Notes under the pieces: generated by a model
What the model was told of the DNA's origin: nothing
Database searches by the model: none
What the model saw: the letters and a program-made list of their open reading frames with translations, nothing else
Assembly: GCF_024623785.1 (NCBI RefSeq)
Contig: NZ_JANKBZ010000047.1
Location: 1 to 64,000, forward strand
DNA from: Archangium lipolyticum
Lineage (GTDB): Bacteria; Myxococcota; Myxococcia; Myxococcales; Myxococcaceae
Direction: 5' to 3'
Length of the DNA: 64,000 bases
Shown here: piece by piece, positions 42,897-51,356 of the stretch
Numbering within the stretch: the stretch's first letter is position 1
Layout: the number at the start of each line of letters is the position of its first letter
Position numbers and translations under genes: made by a program

Positions 42897-45104
42897 TCAG
42901 TAGCGCAGCGTGTAGCTCAGGCTGACGACCGCGCCGCGCGCGGCGGCGTACGAGTCGTTCCTCCGCGTGTAGAGCATCTGGCTCGCGCGCGGATAGTACT
43001 GCTGGTTGAGGAGGTTGTTCACCGCGAGCGTGGCGGTGCCCTTACCCACATCCAGGCTCGAGGTGAGGTCCACCGTCGCGTAGGGCGCGACCGGCAACTC
43101 GCCGAAGCCGGCGGTGCCCGCGGCCGTCTTCGCCTTGAAGCGGTTGCGGGAGCCCGAGACGGCGAGCACCACGCTGTTGCGCCAGGTGGGCAGCGTCTGG
43201 TGCGCCGCGGCGAGCGTCAGCTGCGGGGGCGGGATGCGGTAGCCGTTGAGGAAGCCCCACGCCCCGTCCCGCTTCAGGATGCCCTCGAGCCAGGTGAAGT
43301 TGGCGTCCAGCGTGAGATTCGCGAGGGGGCGCGCGCCGAGCGTGGCCTCGAGCCCGTACACGCGCTCGGGGGCGCGCACCGGCTCGACGCCGAGGCCGCC
43401 GGAGGAGGTGCCGAGCGCCGAGCTGTTGATGAACGCGCCGAGCGAGCCGTAGACCACCTCGAAGTTCGTGCGCAGGCCGGCCTCCACCATGTCCACCCGC
43501 TGCGGTGCGGTGTTCAGCGTGGCCACCGAGGCTCCCGGCCGGTTGGCGTTGCGCAGGATGAGGCCCACGTCCGGCAGCGAGTAGCCCTGCGAGAAGTTGG
43601 CGTAGACGCTCAGGGCCCGCAGGGGCTTCACCACCAGCCCCGCGTTGAACACCGTCGAGCGGAAGCGCAGGTTCGCGCCCTCCACCGGGTTGTCGATGAG
43701 CGTCACGTAGTCGTCCACCGAAAGCCAGATGCGCTCGTGGCGCACCCCGGCGCGCAGCGTGAGCCACTCGCGCGCCGCCCACTCCAGCTGCCCGAAGGCC
43801 GCCACGGTGCCGATGTCCATCGGCGGCACCCAATCGCGGTCCCCCACGGGGACGAACGCGAGCCCGCCGCTCGCGTCGTAGCGCTGCGGGTCCATCACCG
43901 TCACCGGCTGCGCGGTGCGCTCCTGGGCCGCGTCCAGGCCCCATAGCGCGTTGAGGCCCTCGAGGATGGGCGTGCCGATCTCCAGGCGCGCCCCTCCCTT
44001 CTGCGTCTCCAGCCGCGACTGCATGATGGCCTTGTAGGTGGCGACGGTGCGATCGTCGGACGGGAAGAAGTTGGTCCAGAAGTTCCGGTAGTAGAGCTGC
44101 GCGCGCACCGTGCTGCCGAGCACCGCGTCGTGGTCGTAGGTGAGCGAGAGCGTGGTGTTGCGCGTGGCCTCGGGCTGGCCGAGCTCGAGCCCCTCGAGCA
44201 CGCGCGACTTGGAGCCGAAGAGCGGCAGCTGGTTGACGCTCGGGTCCGTGGTGAAGCGCGTGTCCTGCCGGCCCTGGAAGTGCGCGGCCGTCAGCTTCAG
44301 CCGCTGTTCTCTCGTGAGCTTCCAGGTGAGGGCGCCGGACAGGTCGTAGCGCAGCGACTCGGCGAGCCCGCCCTGGCCGTACGGGTTGGGCGGGATGCGG
44401 TCTCCTTCCGCGTCGTACTGGGCGGAGGTGCGCTCGATCGCGCCGGTGAGCGAGAAGCCCAGCGGGCCCACCGCCCCGTCCGCCGTCTGGGCGAGGCGCC
44501 CGCCCAGGCCGCCGAGCGGCTGCACCACGGCGGTGGTGGTCTCCAGGGTGGTGGAGAAGCGGGGCTGCCCGGTCCCGGTCGGGCGGGTGATGATGTTGAT
44601 GATGCCGCCGGAGGCGCCCTCGCCGTAGATGGCCGTGGTGCCGCGGACCACCTCGACGCGCTCGACGGCCTCGGGGGACAGGGTGTGCAGGTCGTGTGAC
44701 ACGTTGCGCACGGCGCTCTGCGGGACGCCGTCGATGAGCACCAGCACGGTGCGGCCGCGCAGCGTCTGCCCGTAGGTGGACGAGGACTGGTTGCCCAGCG
44801 CGAGCCCCGGGACGAGCTTGCCAAGCGCGTCCGCGATGTTCTGGCCGCTCGCCTTGAACTGGGCCTGAAGCTGCTCGCGTCCGACCACGGTGACCGCTCC
44901 GGGCACGTTGGCGATGGCCTCGGGACGGCGCGTGGCGGTCACCACCACCTCCTCCGTGAGCTCCTCCTCGCTCAGCCGCTCCTCCTCGGGGATCTCCGCC
45001 AGCGTGGGGGCCGGCGCCTCCTGCTGGGCGAAGGCCGTGGGGGCGAGGGCGAGGCCGAGCGTGAGGAGCCAGGCGGGGGGGGGAGGCGGTCGGCGGGGCT
45101 TCAT
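42897..45104 (-). CDS. TonB-dependent siderophore receptor
   Basis: A 735-residue outer-membrane receptor. Signal peptide to about residue 26 (PTAFAQ); TonB box region EEVVVTATR near residue 50; a plug domain with GQTLRGRTVLVLIDG and VERVEVVRGTTAIYGEGASGG; then a beta-barrel ending in LSYTLRY (aromatic last residue). It probably imports the ferric siderophore made by this island; substrate cannot be read from sequence. It is transcribed leftward, convergent with the PepSY gene, from a Fur palindrome at 45171-45185. No TonB/ExbBD or ABC importer is in the window. Confidence 0.93.
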   Translation of the reverse strand: MKPRRPPPPPAWLLTLGLALAPTAFAQQEAPAPTLAEIPEEERLSEEELTEEVVVTATRRPEAIANVPGAVTVVGREQLQAQFKASGQNIADALGKLVPGLALGNQSSSTYGQTLRGRTVLVLIDGVPQSAVRNVSHDLHTLSPEAVERVEVVRGTTAIYGEGASGGIINIITRPTGTGQPRFSTTLETTTAVVQPLGGLGGRLAQTADGAVGPLGFSLTGAIERTSAQYDAEGDRIPPNPYGQGGLAESLRYDLSGALTWKLTREQRLKLTAAHFQGRQDTRFTTDPSVNQLPLFGSKSRVLEGLELGQPEATRNTTLSLTYDHDAVLGSTVRAQLYYRNFWTNFFPSDDRTVATYKAIMQSRLETQKGGARLEIGTPILEGLNALWGLDAAQERTAQPVTVMDPQRYDASGGLAFVPVGDRDWVPPMDIGTVAAFGQLEWAAREWLTLRAGVRHERIWLSVDDYVTLIDNPVEGANLRFRSTVFNAGLVVKPLRALSVYANFSQGYSLPDVGLILRNANRPGASVATLNTAPQRVDMVEAGLRTNFEVVYGSLGAFINSSALGTSSGGLGVEPVRAPERVYGLEATLGARPLANLTLDANFTWLEGILKRDGAWGFLNGYRIPPPQLTLAAAHQTLPTWRNSVVLAVSGSRNRFKAKTAAGTAGFGELPVAPYATVDLTSSLDVGKGTATLAVNNLLNQQYYPRASQMLYTRRNDSYAAARGAVVSLSYTLRY

Positions 45105-45165
45105 CGAGGGTTCCTTTTCGAACGCGAGCAGTGCCGGTGCGCGGGGGTTGTGAGCGCGCTGCGGC

Positions 45166-45384
45166 TTACCTGAGAACGATTCTCAAAGTCAAAGTTGCTT
45201 TCCCATTCCCCTGTCCCTTTCGCGCTTCGGACGGGTCGATGCGGAGGGCCCCGGACACGCGGATGAACCGAAGTAGCCCACGTGAACAGAGCGAGTAGAC
45301 GGTCGCGGTGCGGACCGACAGCCGGGCGGCCACCTCCCGGACGGTGAGGAGCCGCGCTCCCGGGCCCGAGGCCGCACCTCGCAG
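45166..45384 (-). pseudogene. Decayed excisionase/MerR-type HTH protein
   Basis: On the minus strand, a 72-codon frame after a TAG has no ATG and no convincing in-frame start before the domain. It contains RLLTVREVAARLSVRTATVY, then SLCSRGLLRFIRVSGALRI, the HTH_17 fold of excisionases and Xis-like proteins. It is cut short at TAA 45166-45168, and its 3' end runs through the Fur box of the receptor. Such genes typically accompany tRNA-targeting integrases. Probably a relic of the island's excision module. Seen: the frame and motif. Inferred: loss of function. Confidence 0.6.
45171..45185 (-). promoter_or_regulatory. Fur box of the receptor gene
   Basis: TGAGAACGATTCTCA is a 6-3-6 inverted repeat of the Fur type, 67 nt upstream of the receptor start (minus strand). 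Its half sites resemble TGATAAT..ATTATCA. Confidence 0.7.
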
Positions 45385-45514
45385 CTAGGATGCAGCAAGA
45401 ACCTTGGTGGACCCTGGAGCCGGGTGTGGCGGTTGGAAAGGCCCTGCTGCCGGAGCCTCAAATGGTTACGGGGGTTTGCGAAAGCCTGCTAACCGTTGGA
45501 GGATTCGCCCCTCC

Positions 45515-45558
45515 GCCTTCCAAGCCGAGGGTCGTGGGTTCGAGTCCCGCCTGGCGCG
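45515..45558 (+). repeat. Right attachment-site repeat (attR-like), tRNA-Arg 3' fragment
   Basis: Repeats tRNA-Arg(TCT) 25741-25784 with one change: T at the second anticodon-loop T-A junction is C here. No matching 5' half (GTGCCAG acceptor, D-arm) lies upstream, so this is not a tRNA gene. A 16-nt palindrome (GCCTGGCGCGCCAGGC, 45549-45564) spans its outer edge. Confidence 0.8.
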
Positions 45559-45650
45559 CCAGGCCTCCCGTTGTGACAAAGGGCTTGAACAGTGACGGTT
45601 TCCACGGTAGGGAAGCCGCCACGTTTCAAGGCGGTTGTTCGCCCATGACG

Positions 45651-45724
45651 GCGGCCATAGCTCAACTGGTTAGAGCGCAGGACTGTGACTCCTGAGGTTA
45701 CCGGTTCGATCCCGGTTGGCCGCC
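45651..45724 (+). tRNA. tRNA-His (anticodon GTG)
   Basis: Acceptor GCGGCCA pairs with TGGCCGC, and G at 45650 can pair with discriminator C (the G-1:C73 mark of tRNA-His). The anticodon stem CAGGA/TCCTG encloses CTGTGAC. T-arm CCGGTTCGATCCCGG. Confidence 0.95.
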
Positions 45725-45746
45725 CTTCTGAAACCCCCCGCTTTTT

Positions 45747-45820
45747 GCGCCCGTAGCTCAACTGGATAGAGCATTGGCCTTCGAAGCCAAGGGTTGGGGG
45801 TTCAAGTCCCTCCGGGCGCG
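45747..45820 (+). tRNA. tRNA-Arg (anticodon TCG)
   Basis: Acceptor GCGCCCG pairs with CGGGCGC, discriminator G. The anticodon stem TTGGC/GCCAA encloses CTTCGAA, anticodon TCG. It lies 22 nt after tRNA-His; probably one transcript. Confidence 0.95.
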
Positions 45821-45879
45821 CAGCAGCACCCCCTCTCGAGGGTGCCGCCACGCCGGGGAACTCTGACTCCCGTTGAAGC

Positions 45880-47058
45880 TCAGGCCTCGGAGCCGCTCGT
45901 CGTGGGGACGCGGCAGCGCAGCTCCGCCTCCGCCTCCAGCGCCGCGAGGTTCTCGCGCATCGCCCGGGCCCACTTCGCCTTGGGCTGCTCCATCAGCTTC
46001 TCGTGGGCCAGGTCGATCGTCTCGGCCAGGTCCTCGTCATTGAGCTCCGACACCGTCTTGCCCTTGTGCGTGCCGAAGGCCACCACGACGGACGAGCTCT
46101 TCAGCTTCGCTGGAGCCTCGACGGTCGGGGCGGGCGCGGGAGCAGGAGCGGGCTCGTGGGTCTCCTTGGCGACCACGGGCTCGCGGACCTCCTTGGCCGA
46201 AGTGGCCGCGGAGCGTCCCTTCGCCTTCACCGGCGCGGGGGCCGGCTCCGGCTCACGCGTGGGCTCCTTGAGAGCCTCCACGTGCTGCTGGGTCTGCACT
46301 GCTGGTGTGGGCTCCTTCTCCTCGCGGACCTCGCGCACTTCACGCGCGGAGGTCGTGGACGGGGGAGGGAAGGACGCCTTCACGGGGCCGGGACGCGCGC
46401 CCAGCACCTCGTAGCCACCATGGCTCGTCGCCGGGGCGGGCTCCGCCGCTGGCTCGAACTCCTCGGCCGGCATCTCCTCGCGCACGTACAGTCCGCCGAA
46501 GGCCTCGGGGTACGCCTTGCGCAGCGCCGCCACGCGGGCGCACTTCTCGATCATCGTCGTGGGAATCTTGGCCCACAGCGGCGTCTGCTGGACGTAGCCC
46601 GCGAAGTCCAGCCACACCACCACCGGCAACTTCCCATCGCGCACCACGCGCGACCAGGCTCCCACCAGGCTGCCCTTGCGCTTGGCCGGGTTGAAGCGGT
46701 GCACCACCTCGCCCCTGCCCTGATCCACGATGATCTCATCCTCGGCGTACACCGCGCTCGCCTGGATGCCCTTGAAGTCCGGGAAGCGCTCCGCTCGCGC
46801 CAGCATCCCCGCCTCGGAGGGCTGGAACTCGTAGCGCGTCACCCAGTTGGGCTTCTCCCGGTTGCCCGCGTTCTGTCTGCGAGCCACGCAGAAGGCCTCC
46901 TTCAGCAACGGGTCCAACCCGGAGCGCTTGCACTGCTCGATGAAGAGGGCGAACTCGTCTTCCCCGATGCCCTTGGGGCAGATGGTCCGCTTGATGAGTT
47001 CCACGCGCTCGGGGCTCCACTGGCCCGACGCCGTTTCCGCCTTGTTGTGTGCTTCCAT
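45880..47058 (-). CDS. bet: Bet/RecT-family single-strand annealing protein with extra C-terminal domain
   Basis: A 392-residue protein. Residues about 15-215 match the phage recombination protein Bet family (PELVELIKRTICPKG-type start, DEFALFIEQCKRSGLDPLLKEAF, and a core ending PTTMIEKCARVAALRKAYPEAFGGLY). These proteins anneal single DNA strands during recombination and repair. A Pro/Ala/Glu-rich linker (about 215-325) leads to a C-terminal block FGTHKGKTVSELNDEDL like a small exonuclease-associated domain. It stands alone, without a partner exonuclease, next to the tRNA array. Its ribosome-binding site is weak. It may be a domesticated phage gene. Confidence 0.75.
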   Translation of the reverse strand: MEAHNKAETASGQWSPERVELIKRTICPKGIGEDEFALFIEQCKRSGLDPLLKEAFCVARRQNAGNREKPNWVTRYEFQPSEAGMLARAERFPDFKGIQASAVYAEDEIIVDQGRGEVVHRFNPAKRKGSLVGAWSRVVRDGKLPVVVWLDFAGYVQQTPLWAKIPTTMIEKCARVAALRKAYPEAFGGLYVREEMPAEEFEPAAEPAPATSHGGYEVLGARPGPVKASFPPPSTTSAREVREVREEKEPTPAVQTQQHVEALKEPTREPEPAPAPVKAKGRSAATSAKEVREPVVAKETHEPAPAPAPAPTVEAPAKLKSSSVVVAFGTHKGKTVSELNDEDLAETIDLAHEKLMEQPKAKWARAMRENLAALEAEAELRCRVPTTSGSEA

Positions 47059-47251
47059 GCCGCTGCTCTGTCTCCGCCTTCGACGAAAAGGGCGAACGAC
47101 CTCCGTCCGCCCGCACCTCGGGGAAGATTCAACCCTGGAAGGCGCGCTTTGGCATCCCCACTACTGAACGGGTGTCCAGGCCCGGCAGGAGGGCAGGCGG
47201 GCTCGGGGAAACGGGTGCGGAGGGGTTGCGCCGGGGCTCGAAAAAAAGCAT

Positions 47252-47280
47252 TTGACGTGGACGGCAAGGCCTCGTACAAG
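47252..47280 (+). promoter_or_regulatory. Promoter of tRNA-Lys
   Basis: TTGACG, a 17-nt spacer and TACAAG, with an A7 tract just upstream that could act as an UP element. Start predicted near 47287, 42 nt before the tRNA. Confidence 0.6.
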
Positions 47281-47328
47281 CCGTCCCCGTCAACGCGCGG
47301 TGACGAGCCGCCGCGGTGCACAAGAGTC

Positions 47329-47401
47329 GGGAGCGTAGCTCAATTGGCAGAGCAATGGACTCTTAATCCATAGGTTGTGGGTTCGATTCCCTCCGCTCTC
47401 A
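47329..47401 (+). tRNA. tRNA-Lys (anticodon CTT)
   Basis: Acceptor GGGAGCG pairs with CGCTCTC (one G-T), discriminator A. The anticodon stem ATGGA/TCCAT encloses CTCTTAA, anticodon CTT. T-arm GTGGGTTCGATTCCCTC. Confidence 0.94.
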
Positions 47402-47404
47402 CAG

Positions 47405-47445
47405 ACCGGGGCTCTCTCAGCGATGAGAGAGCCCCGGTGTCTTTT
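47405..47445 (+). terminator. Intrinsic terminator after tRNA-Lys
   Basis: A perfect 14-bp stem ACCGGGGCTCTCTC/GAGAGAGCCCCGGT with loop AGCGAT, followed by GTCTTTT. It lies 3 nt after the tRNA. Confidence 0.85.
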
Positions 47446-47507
47446 GGGGTCCTGGATTCGCGTGTGCCGGACCCCGGTTTTCGAGGTAGAACGCACGGTG
47501 TGCGCCC

Positions 47508-47589
47508 GGGCGGGTGGCGAAACTGGTAGACGCGCCAGACTTAGGATCTGGTACCGCAAGGTGTGAGGGTTCGAGTCCCTCCTCGCCCA
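47508..47589 (+). tRNA. tRNA-Leu (anticodon TAG)
   Basis: Acceptor GGGCGGG pairs with CTCGCCC, discriminator A. A long variable arm (GGTACCGCAAGGTGT) is typical of tRNA-Leu. The anticodon stem CCAGA/TCTGG encloses CTTAGGA, anticodon TAG. It lies 125 nt upstream of tig. Confidence 0.94.
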
Positions 47590-47714
47590 TTCCGGCCATT
47601 TCGCGTTGACCGGATCGGACCTATCTCCTAAAGGCGCACGTCCCTAGTCTGCACTTCTTCACCCATTCGACACGCCGGCGTCGATGGCACGCCCGGCGCG
47701 AGCGAGGCATCCCC

Positions 47715-48995
47715 ATGAAGGTCCAGGTCGAGGAGCTCTCTCCCATCGAGAAGAAGCTCTCCATCGAGGTCGACAACGCCCGCGTGGCCGAGGAGCTCAC
47801 CCGGGCGTATACGGCGCTCGGCAAGCAGGTGAAGCTGCCCGGTTTCCGGCAGGGCAAGGTGCCCCGCCGCATCCTCGAGCAGCGCTTCCGGGAGCGGGTG
47901 GAGGACGAGGTCATCCAGCGCGTGGTGCAGAACGCCTGGCTGGAGGCCGTCCGGGAGCACAAGGTGGAGGCCGTGGCCCCGCCGCAGGTGACGAACAACT
48001 CCGGCCTCAAGGCCGACGCGCCCTTCTCCTTCGAGGCCCGCGTCGAGGTGAAGCCGAAGCTGGAGGCCAAGGACTACCAGGGTCTGCCGCTCACCCGCTC
48101 CGAGACGAAGGTCGAGGACAAGGAGGTGGAGGACCGCCTCACGCAGCTGCGTGAGAACATGTCCCGGCTGGATGCGGTGGAGGGCCGCGACGTGGCCCAG
48201 GCCGGTGACTTCGCCATCGTGGACTACGACGCCTCCGTGGACGGCAACACCTTCCCCGGCAGCAAGGCCGACGACGTCACCGTGGAGCTGGCCCCCGGCG
48301 AGCTGGTGGAGTCCAACGTGGCCGCCCTCGAGGGCACCAAGGTGGGCGAGACCAAGGAGATCGACTACGTCTTCCCGGCCGACTACCGGGTGGAGGAGGT
48401 CAAGGGCAAGACGGCCCGCTTCAAGTTCACCGTCAAGTCCCTGAAGCGCAAGGTCACCCCCGAGCTCAACGACGAGTTCGCCAAGGAGACCGGTGGGGCC
48501 CAGACGCTGGAGGAGCTGCGCACCCGCATCCGCACGGATCTCGAGACGGGCAAGCGCAACAAGGCCCAGGGTGAGGAGCGTGCCGCCCTCATCAAGGCCC
48601 TCATCGAGCGCAACCCCTTCGAGGTGCCGCGGTCCATGGTGGAGCGCACCATCGACAACATGCTGGAGAACCGGCTGCGCGCCATGGCCCGCATGGGAAT
48701 GGATCCGCGCCAGCTCAACCTGGACTTCAACCGGCTGCGCGAGGACCTGCGCGAGGAGGCTGTCCTGGAGGTGAAGGGCGCGCTCCTCTTCGAGGCCATT
48801 GCTCAGAAGGAGAACATCCAGGTCTCCGACGAAGAGGTGGAGAAGAAGATCGAGGAGCTGGCCAAGGAGGCCAACCAGGCCGTCTCCGTCGTCCGCAAGT
48901 ACTTCAAGGGCCCGGAGGAGCGCCAGGGGTTGAACCTCCGACTCCGCGAAGAAAAGACGATTGAATTCCTGAAGGGTCAGGCGAAGTATTCCTAG
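47715..48995 (+). CDS. tig: Trigger factor, ribosome-associated chaperone
   Basis: A 426-residue chaperone and peptidyl-prolyl isomerase. The ribosome-docking N-domain carries [20 protein letters not shown] (the GFRxGxxP signature). An FKBP-type PPIase domain (about 155-245) and a helical C-domain ([15 protein letters not shown] onward) follow. It binds nascent chains at the exit tunnel. It is followed by clpP and clpX, the classic tig-clpP-clpX order. The ATG follows GAGGCATCCCC. Confidence 0.96.
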   Translation: MKVQVEELSPIEKKLSIEVDNARVAEELTRAYTALGKQVKLPGFRQGKVPRRILEQRFRERVEDEVIQRVVQNAWLEAVREHKVEAVAPPQVTNNSGLKADAPFSFEARVEVKPKLEAKDYQGLPLTRSETKVEDKEVEDRLTQLRENMSRLDAVEGRDVAQAGDFAIVDYDASVDGNTFPGSKADDVTVELAPGELVESNVAALEGTKVGETKEIDYVFPADYRVEEVKGKTARFKFTVKSLKRKVTPELNDEFAKETGGAQTLEELRTRIRTDLETGKRNKAQGEERAALIKALIERNPFEVPRSMVERTIDNMLENRLRAMARMGMDPRQLNLDFNRLREDLREEAVLEVKGALLFEAIAQKENIQVSDEEVEKKIEELAKEANQAVSVVRKYFKGPEERQGLNLRLREEKTIEFLKGQAKYS

Positions 48996-49030
48996 GAGTT
49001 CATCCTCCTTAGACCCTTCACGAGGTTGTC

Positions 49031-49648
49031 ATGCCCTTCATGCCCGTTCCCTACGTCATCGAGCAGACCCACCGTGGGGAGCGCTCGTACGACATCTACA
49101 GCCGGCTCCTGAAGGACCGGATCGTCATGTTGGGAACGGAGATCGACGATGACGTCGCCAACGTCATCGTCGCCCAGCTCCTGTTCCTCGAGTCCGAGGA
49201 CCCGGACAAGGACATCAACCTCTACATCAACTCGCCGGGTGGGTCCGTGACGGCGGGTCTGGCCATCTACGACACCATGCAGTACGTGAAGCCCCAGGTG
49301 TCGACGATCTGCGTGGGGCAGGCGGCCTCCATGGGGGCCGTCCTGCTGCTGGCCGGGGCCAAGGGCAAGCGCTACGCGCTGCCCAGCTCGCGCATCATGA
49401 TCCACCAGCCGCTGGGCGGGGTGCGCGGCCAGGCCACGGACATCGAGATCCAGGCGAAGGAAATCCTCCGCATGCGGGCCAAGCTCAACGAGCTCATCGT
49501 CAAGCACACCGGCCAGTCGATCGAGCGAGTGGAGAAGGACACGGACCGCGACTTCTTCATGGGTGCCACCGAGGCCAAGGCCTACGGCATCCTGGACGAG
49601 GTCCAGAATCCCCGGAAGGTCCTGCTGCCGCCGGGCGAGCGCAAGTAG
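49031..49648 (+). CDS. clpP: ATP-dependent Clp protease proteolytic subunit ClpP
   Basis: A 205-residue serine peptidase. Catalytic Ser100 in GQAASMGA, His125 in RIMIHQP, and the Asp in the EKDTDRDFF segment (about 171-175). [18 protein letters not shown] is the hydrophobic substrate groove. It forms the double heptamer that works with ClpX and ClpA. It lies 35 nt after tig and 207 nt before clpX. Confidence 0.97.
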   Translation: MPFMPVPYVIEQTHRGERSYDIYSRLLKDRIVMLGTEIDDDVANVIVAQLLFLESEDPDKDINLYINSPGGSVTAGLAIYDTMQYVKPQVSTICVGQAASMGAVLLLAGAKGKRYALPSSRIMIHQPLGGVRGQATDIEIQAKEILRMRAKLNELIVKHTGQSIERVEKDTDRDFFMGATEAKAYGILDEVQNPRKVLLPPGERK

Positions 49649-49855
49649 GGCCGGTTTCAAGGGAAGTGCACGGGCCGGAGCCGCGGGAATGCTGCACCGC
49701 GTCTCCGGCTTCTGCTTTCTGCGCCGGATGTTTTGGGGTGTTAAGTACCCCGCAGGCACGTGGACGCCCCGGAAGGGGACTGACTAGATTGGCTGTAGGC
49801 AGGGGGGCGGGCCGGTTGGGGAGCGCACCTCCAGGCAGTTGCAGCGAGGGCATAC

Positions 49856-51136
<1,281 letters not shown>

Positions 51137-51143
51137 GCACGCC

Positions 51144-51178
51144 TACCCTCACCCCGACCCTCTCCCAGAGGGAGAGGG
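51144..51178. repeat. Dispersed palindromic repeat, copy 2
   Basis: ACCCTCACCCCGACC followed by the CTCTCCCAGAGGGAGAG palindrome, starting 7 nt after the clpX stop. It is in inverted orientation to copy 3, 16 nt away. Confidence 0.8.
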
Positions 51179-51194
51179 CCCAACCCGAGGATGT

Positions 51195-51230
51195 CCCCTC
51201 TCCCTCTGGGAGAGGGCCAGGGTGAGGGTA
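51195..51230. repeat. Dispersed palindromic repeat, copy 3
   Basis: CTCTCCCTCTGGGAGAG followed by GGCCAGGGTGAGGGT. With copy 2 it makes a longer inverted pair between clpX and the peptidase gene. Confidence 0.8.
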
Positions 51231-51356
51231 TGGGGTCCTTTGGTTTGGACCCGTCGCCCCACCGCGCCTCATGGACGCCCCCGTCAGTCCCGCGTTTTTC
51301 GTGGGATGACCGGGGGCGTTGCCTTATCTGCTCTTCCACCCATGGAGACGAAGCGG

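Larger units (their letters stand above)
25741..45558. mobile_element. Siderophore genomic island integrated at tRNA-Arg(TCT)
   Basis: The span between two direct repeats of the tRNA-Arg 3' part. It holds the whole NIS siderophore locus, the PepSY gene, the TonB-dependent receptor and an excisionase-like remnant. Outside it, tRNA-Pro and tRNA-Arg lie on the left and tRNA-His and tRNA-Arg(TCG) on the right, so an ancestral tRNA array appears to have been split. No integrase gene remains, so the island is probably immobile. Seen: the repeats and gene content. Inferred: the insertion history. Confidence 0.7.

Noticed and set aside
45480-45560. An additional tRNA gene at the right island edge
   Set aside because: Only the 3' half of a tRNA-Arg is present. 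No matching acceptor 5' strand or D-arm can be folded.
47606-47634. Promoter TTGACC before tig
   Set aside because: No acceptable -10 box lies at a suitable distance. The gene may be read from the tRNA-Leu transcript or another start.
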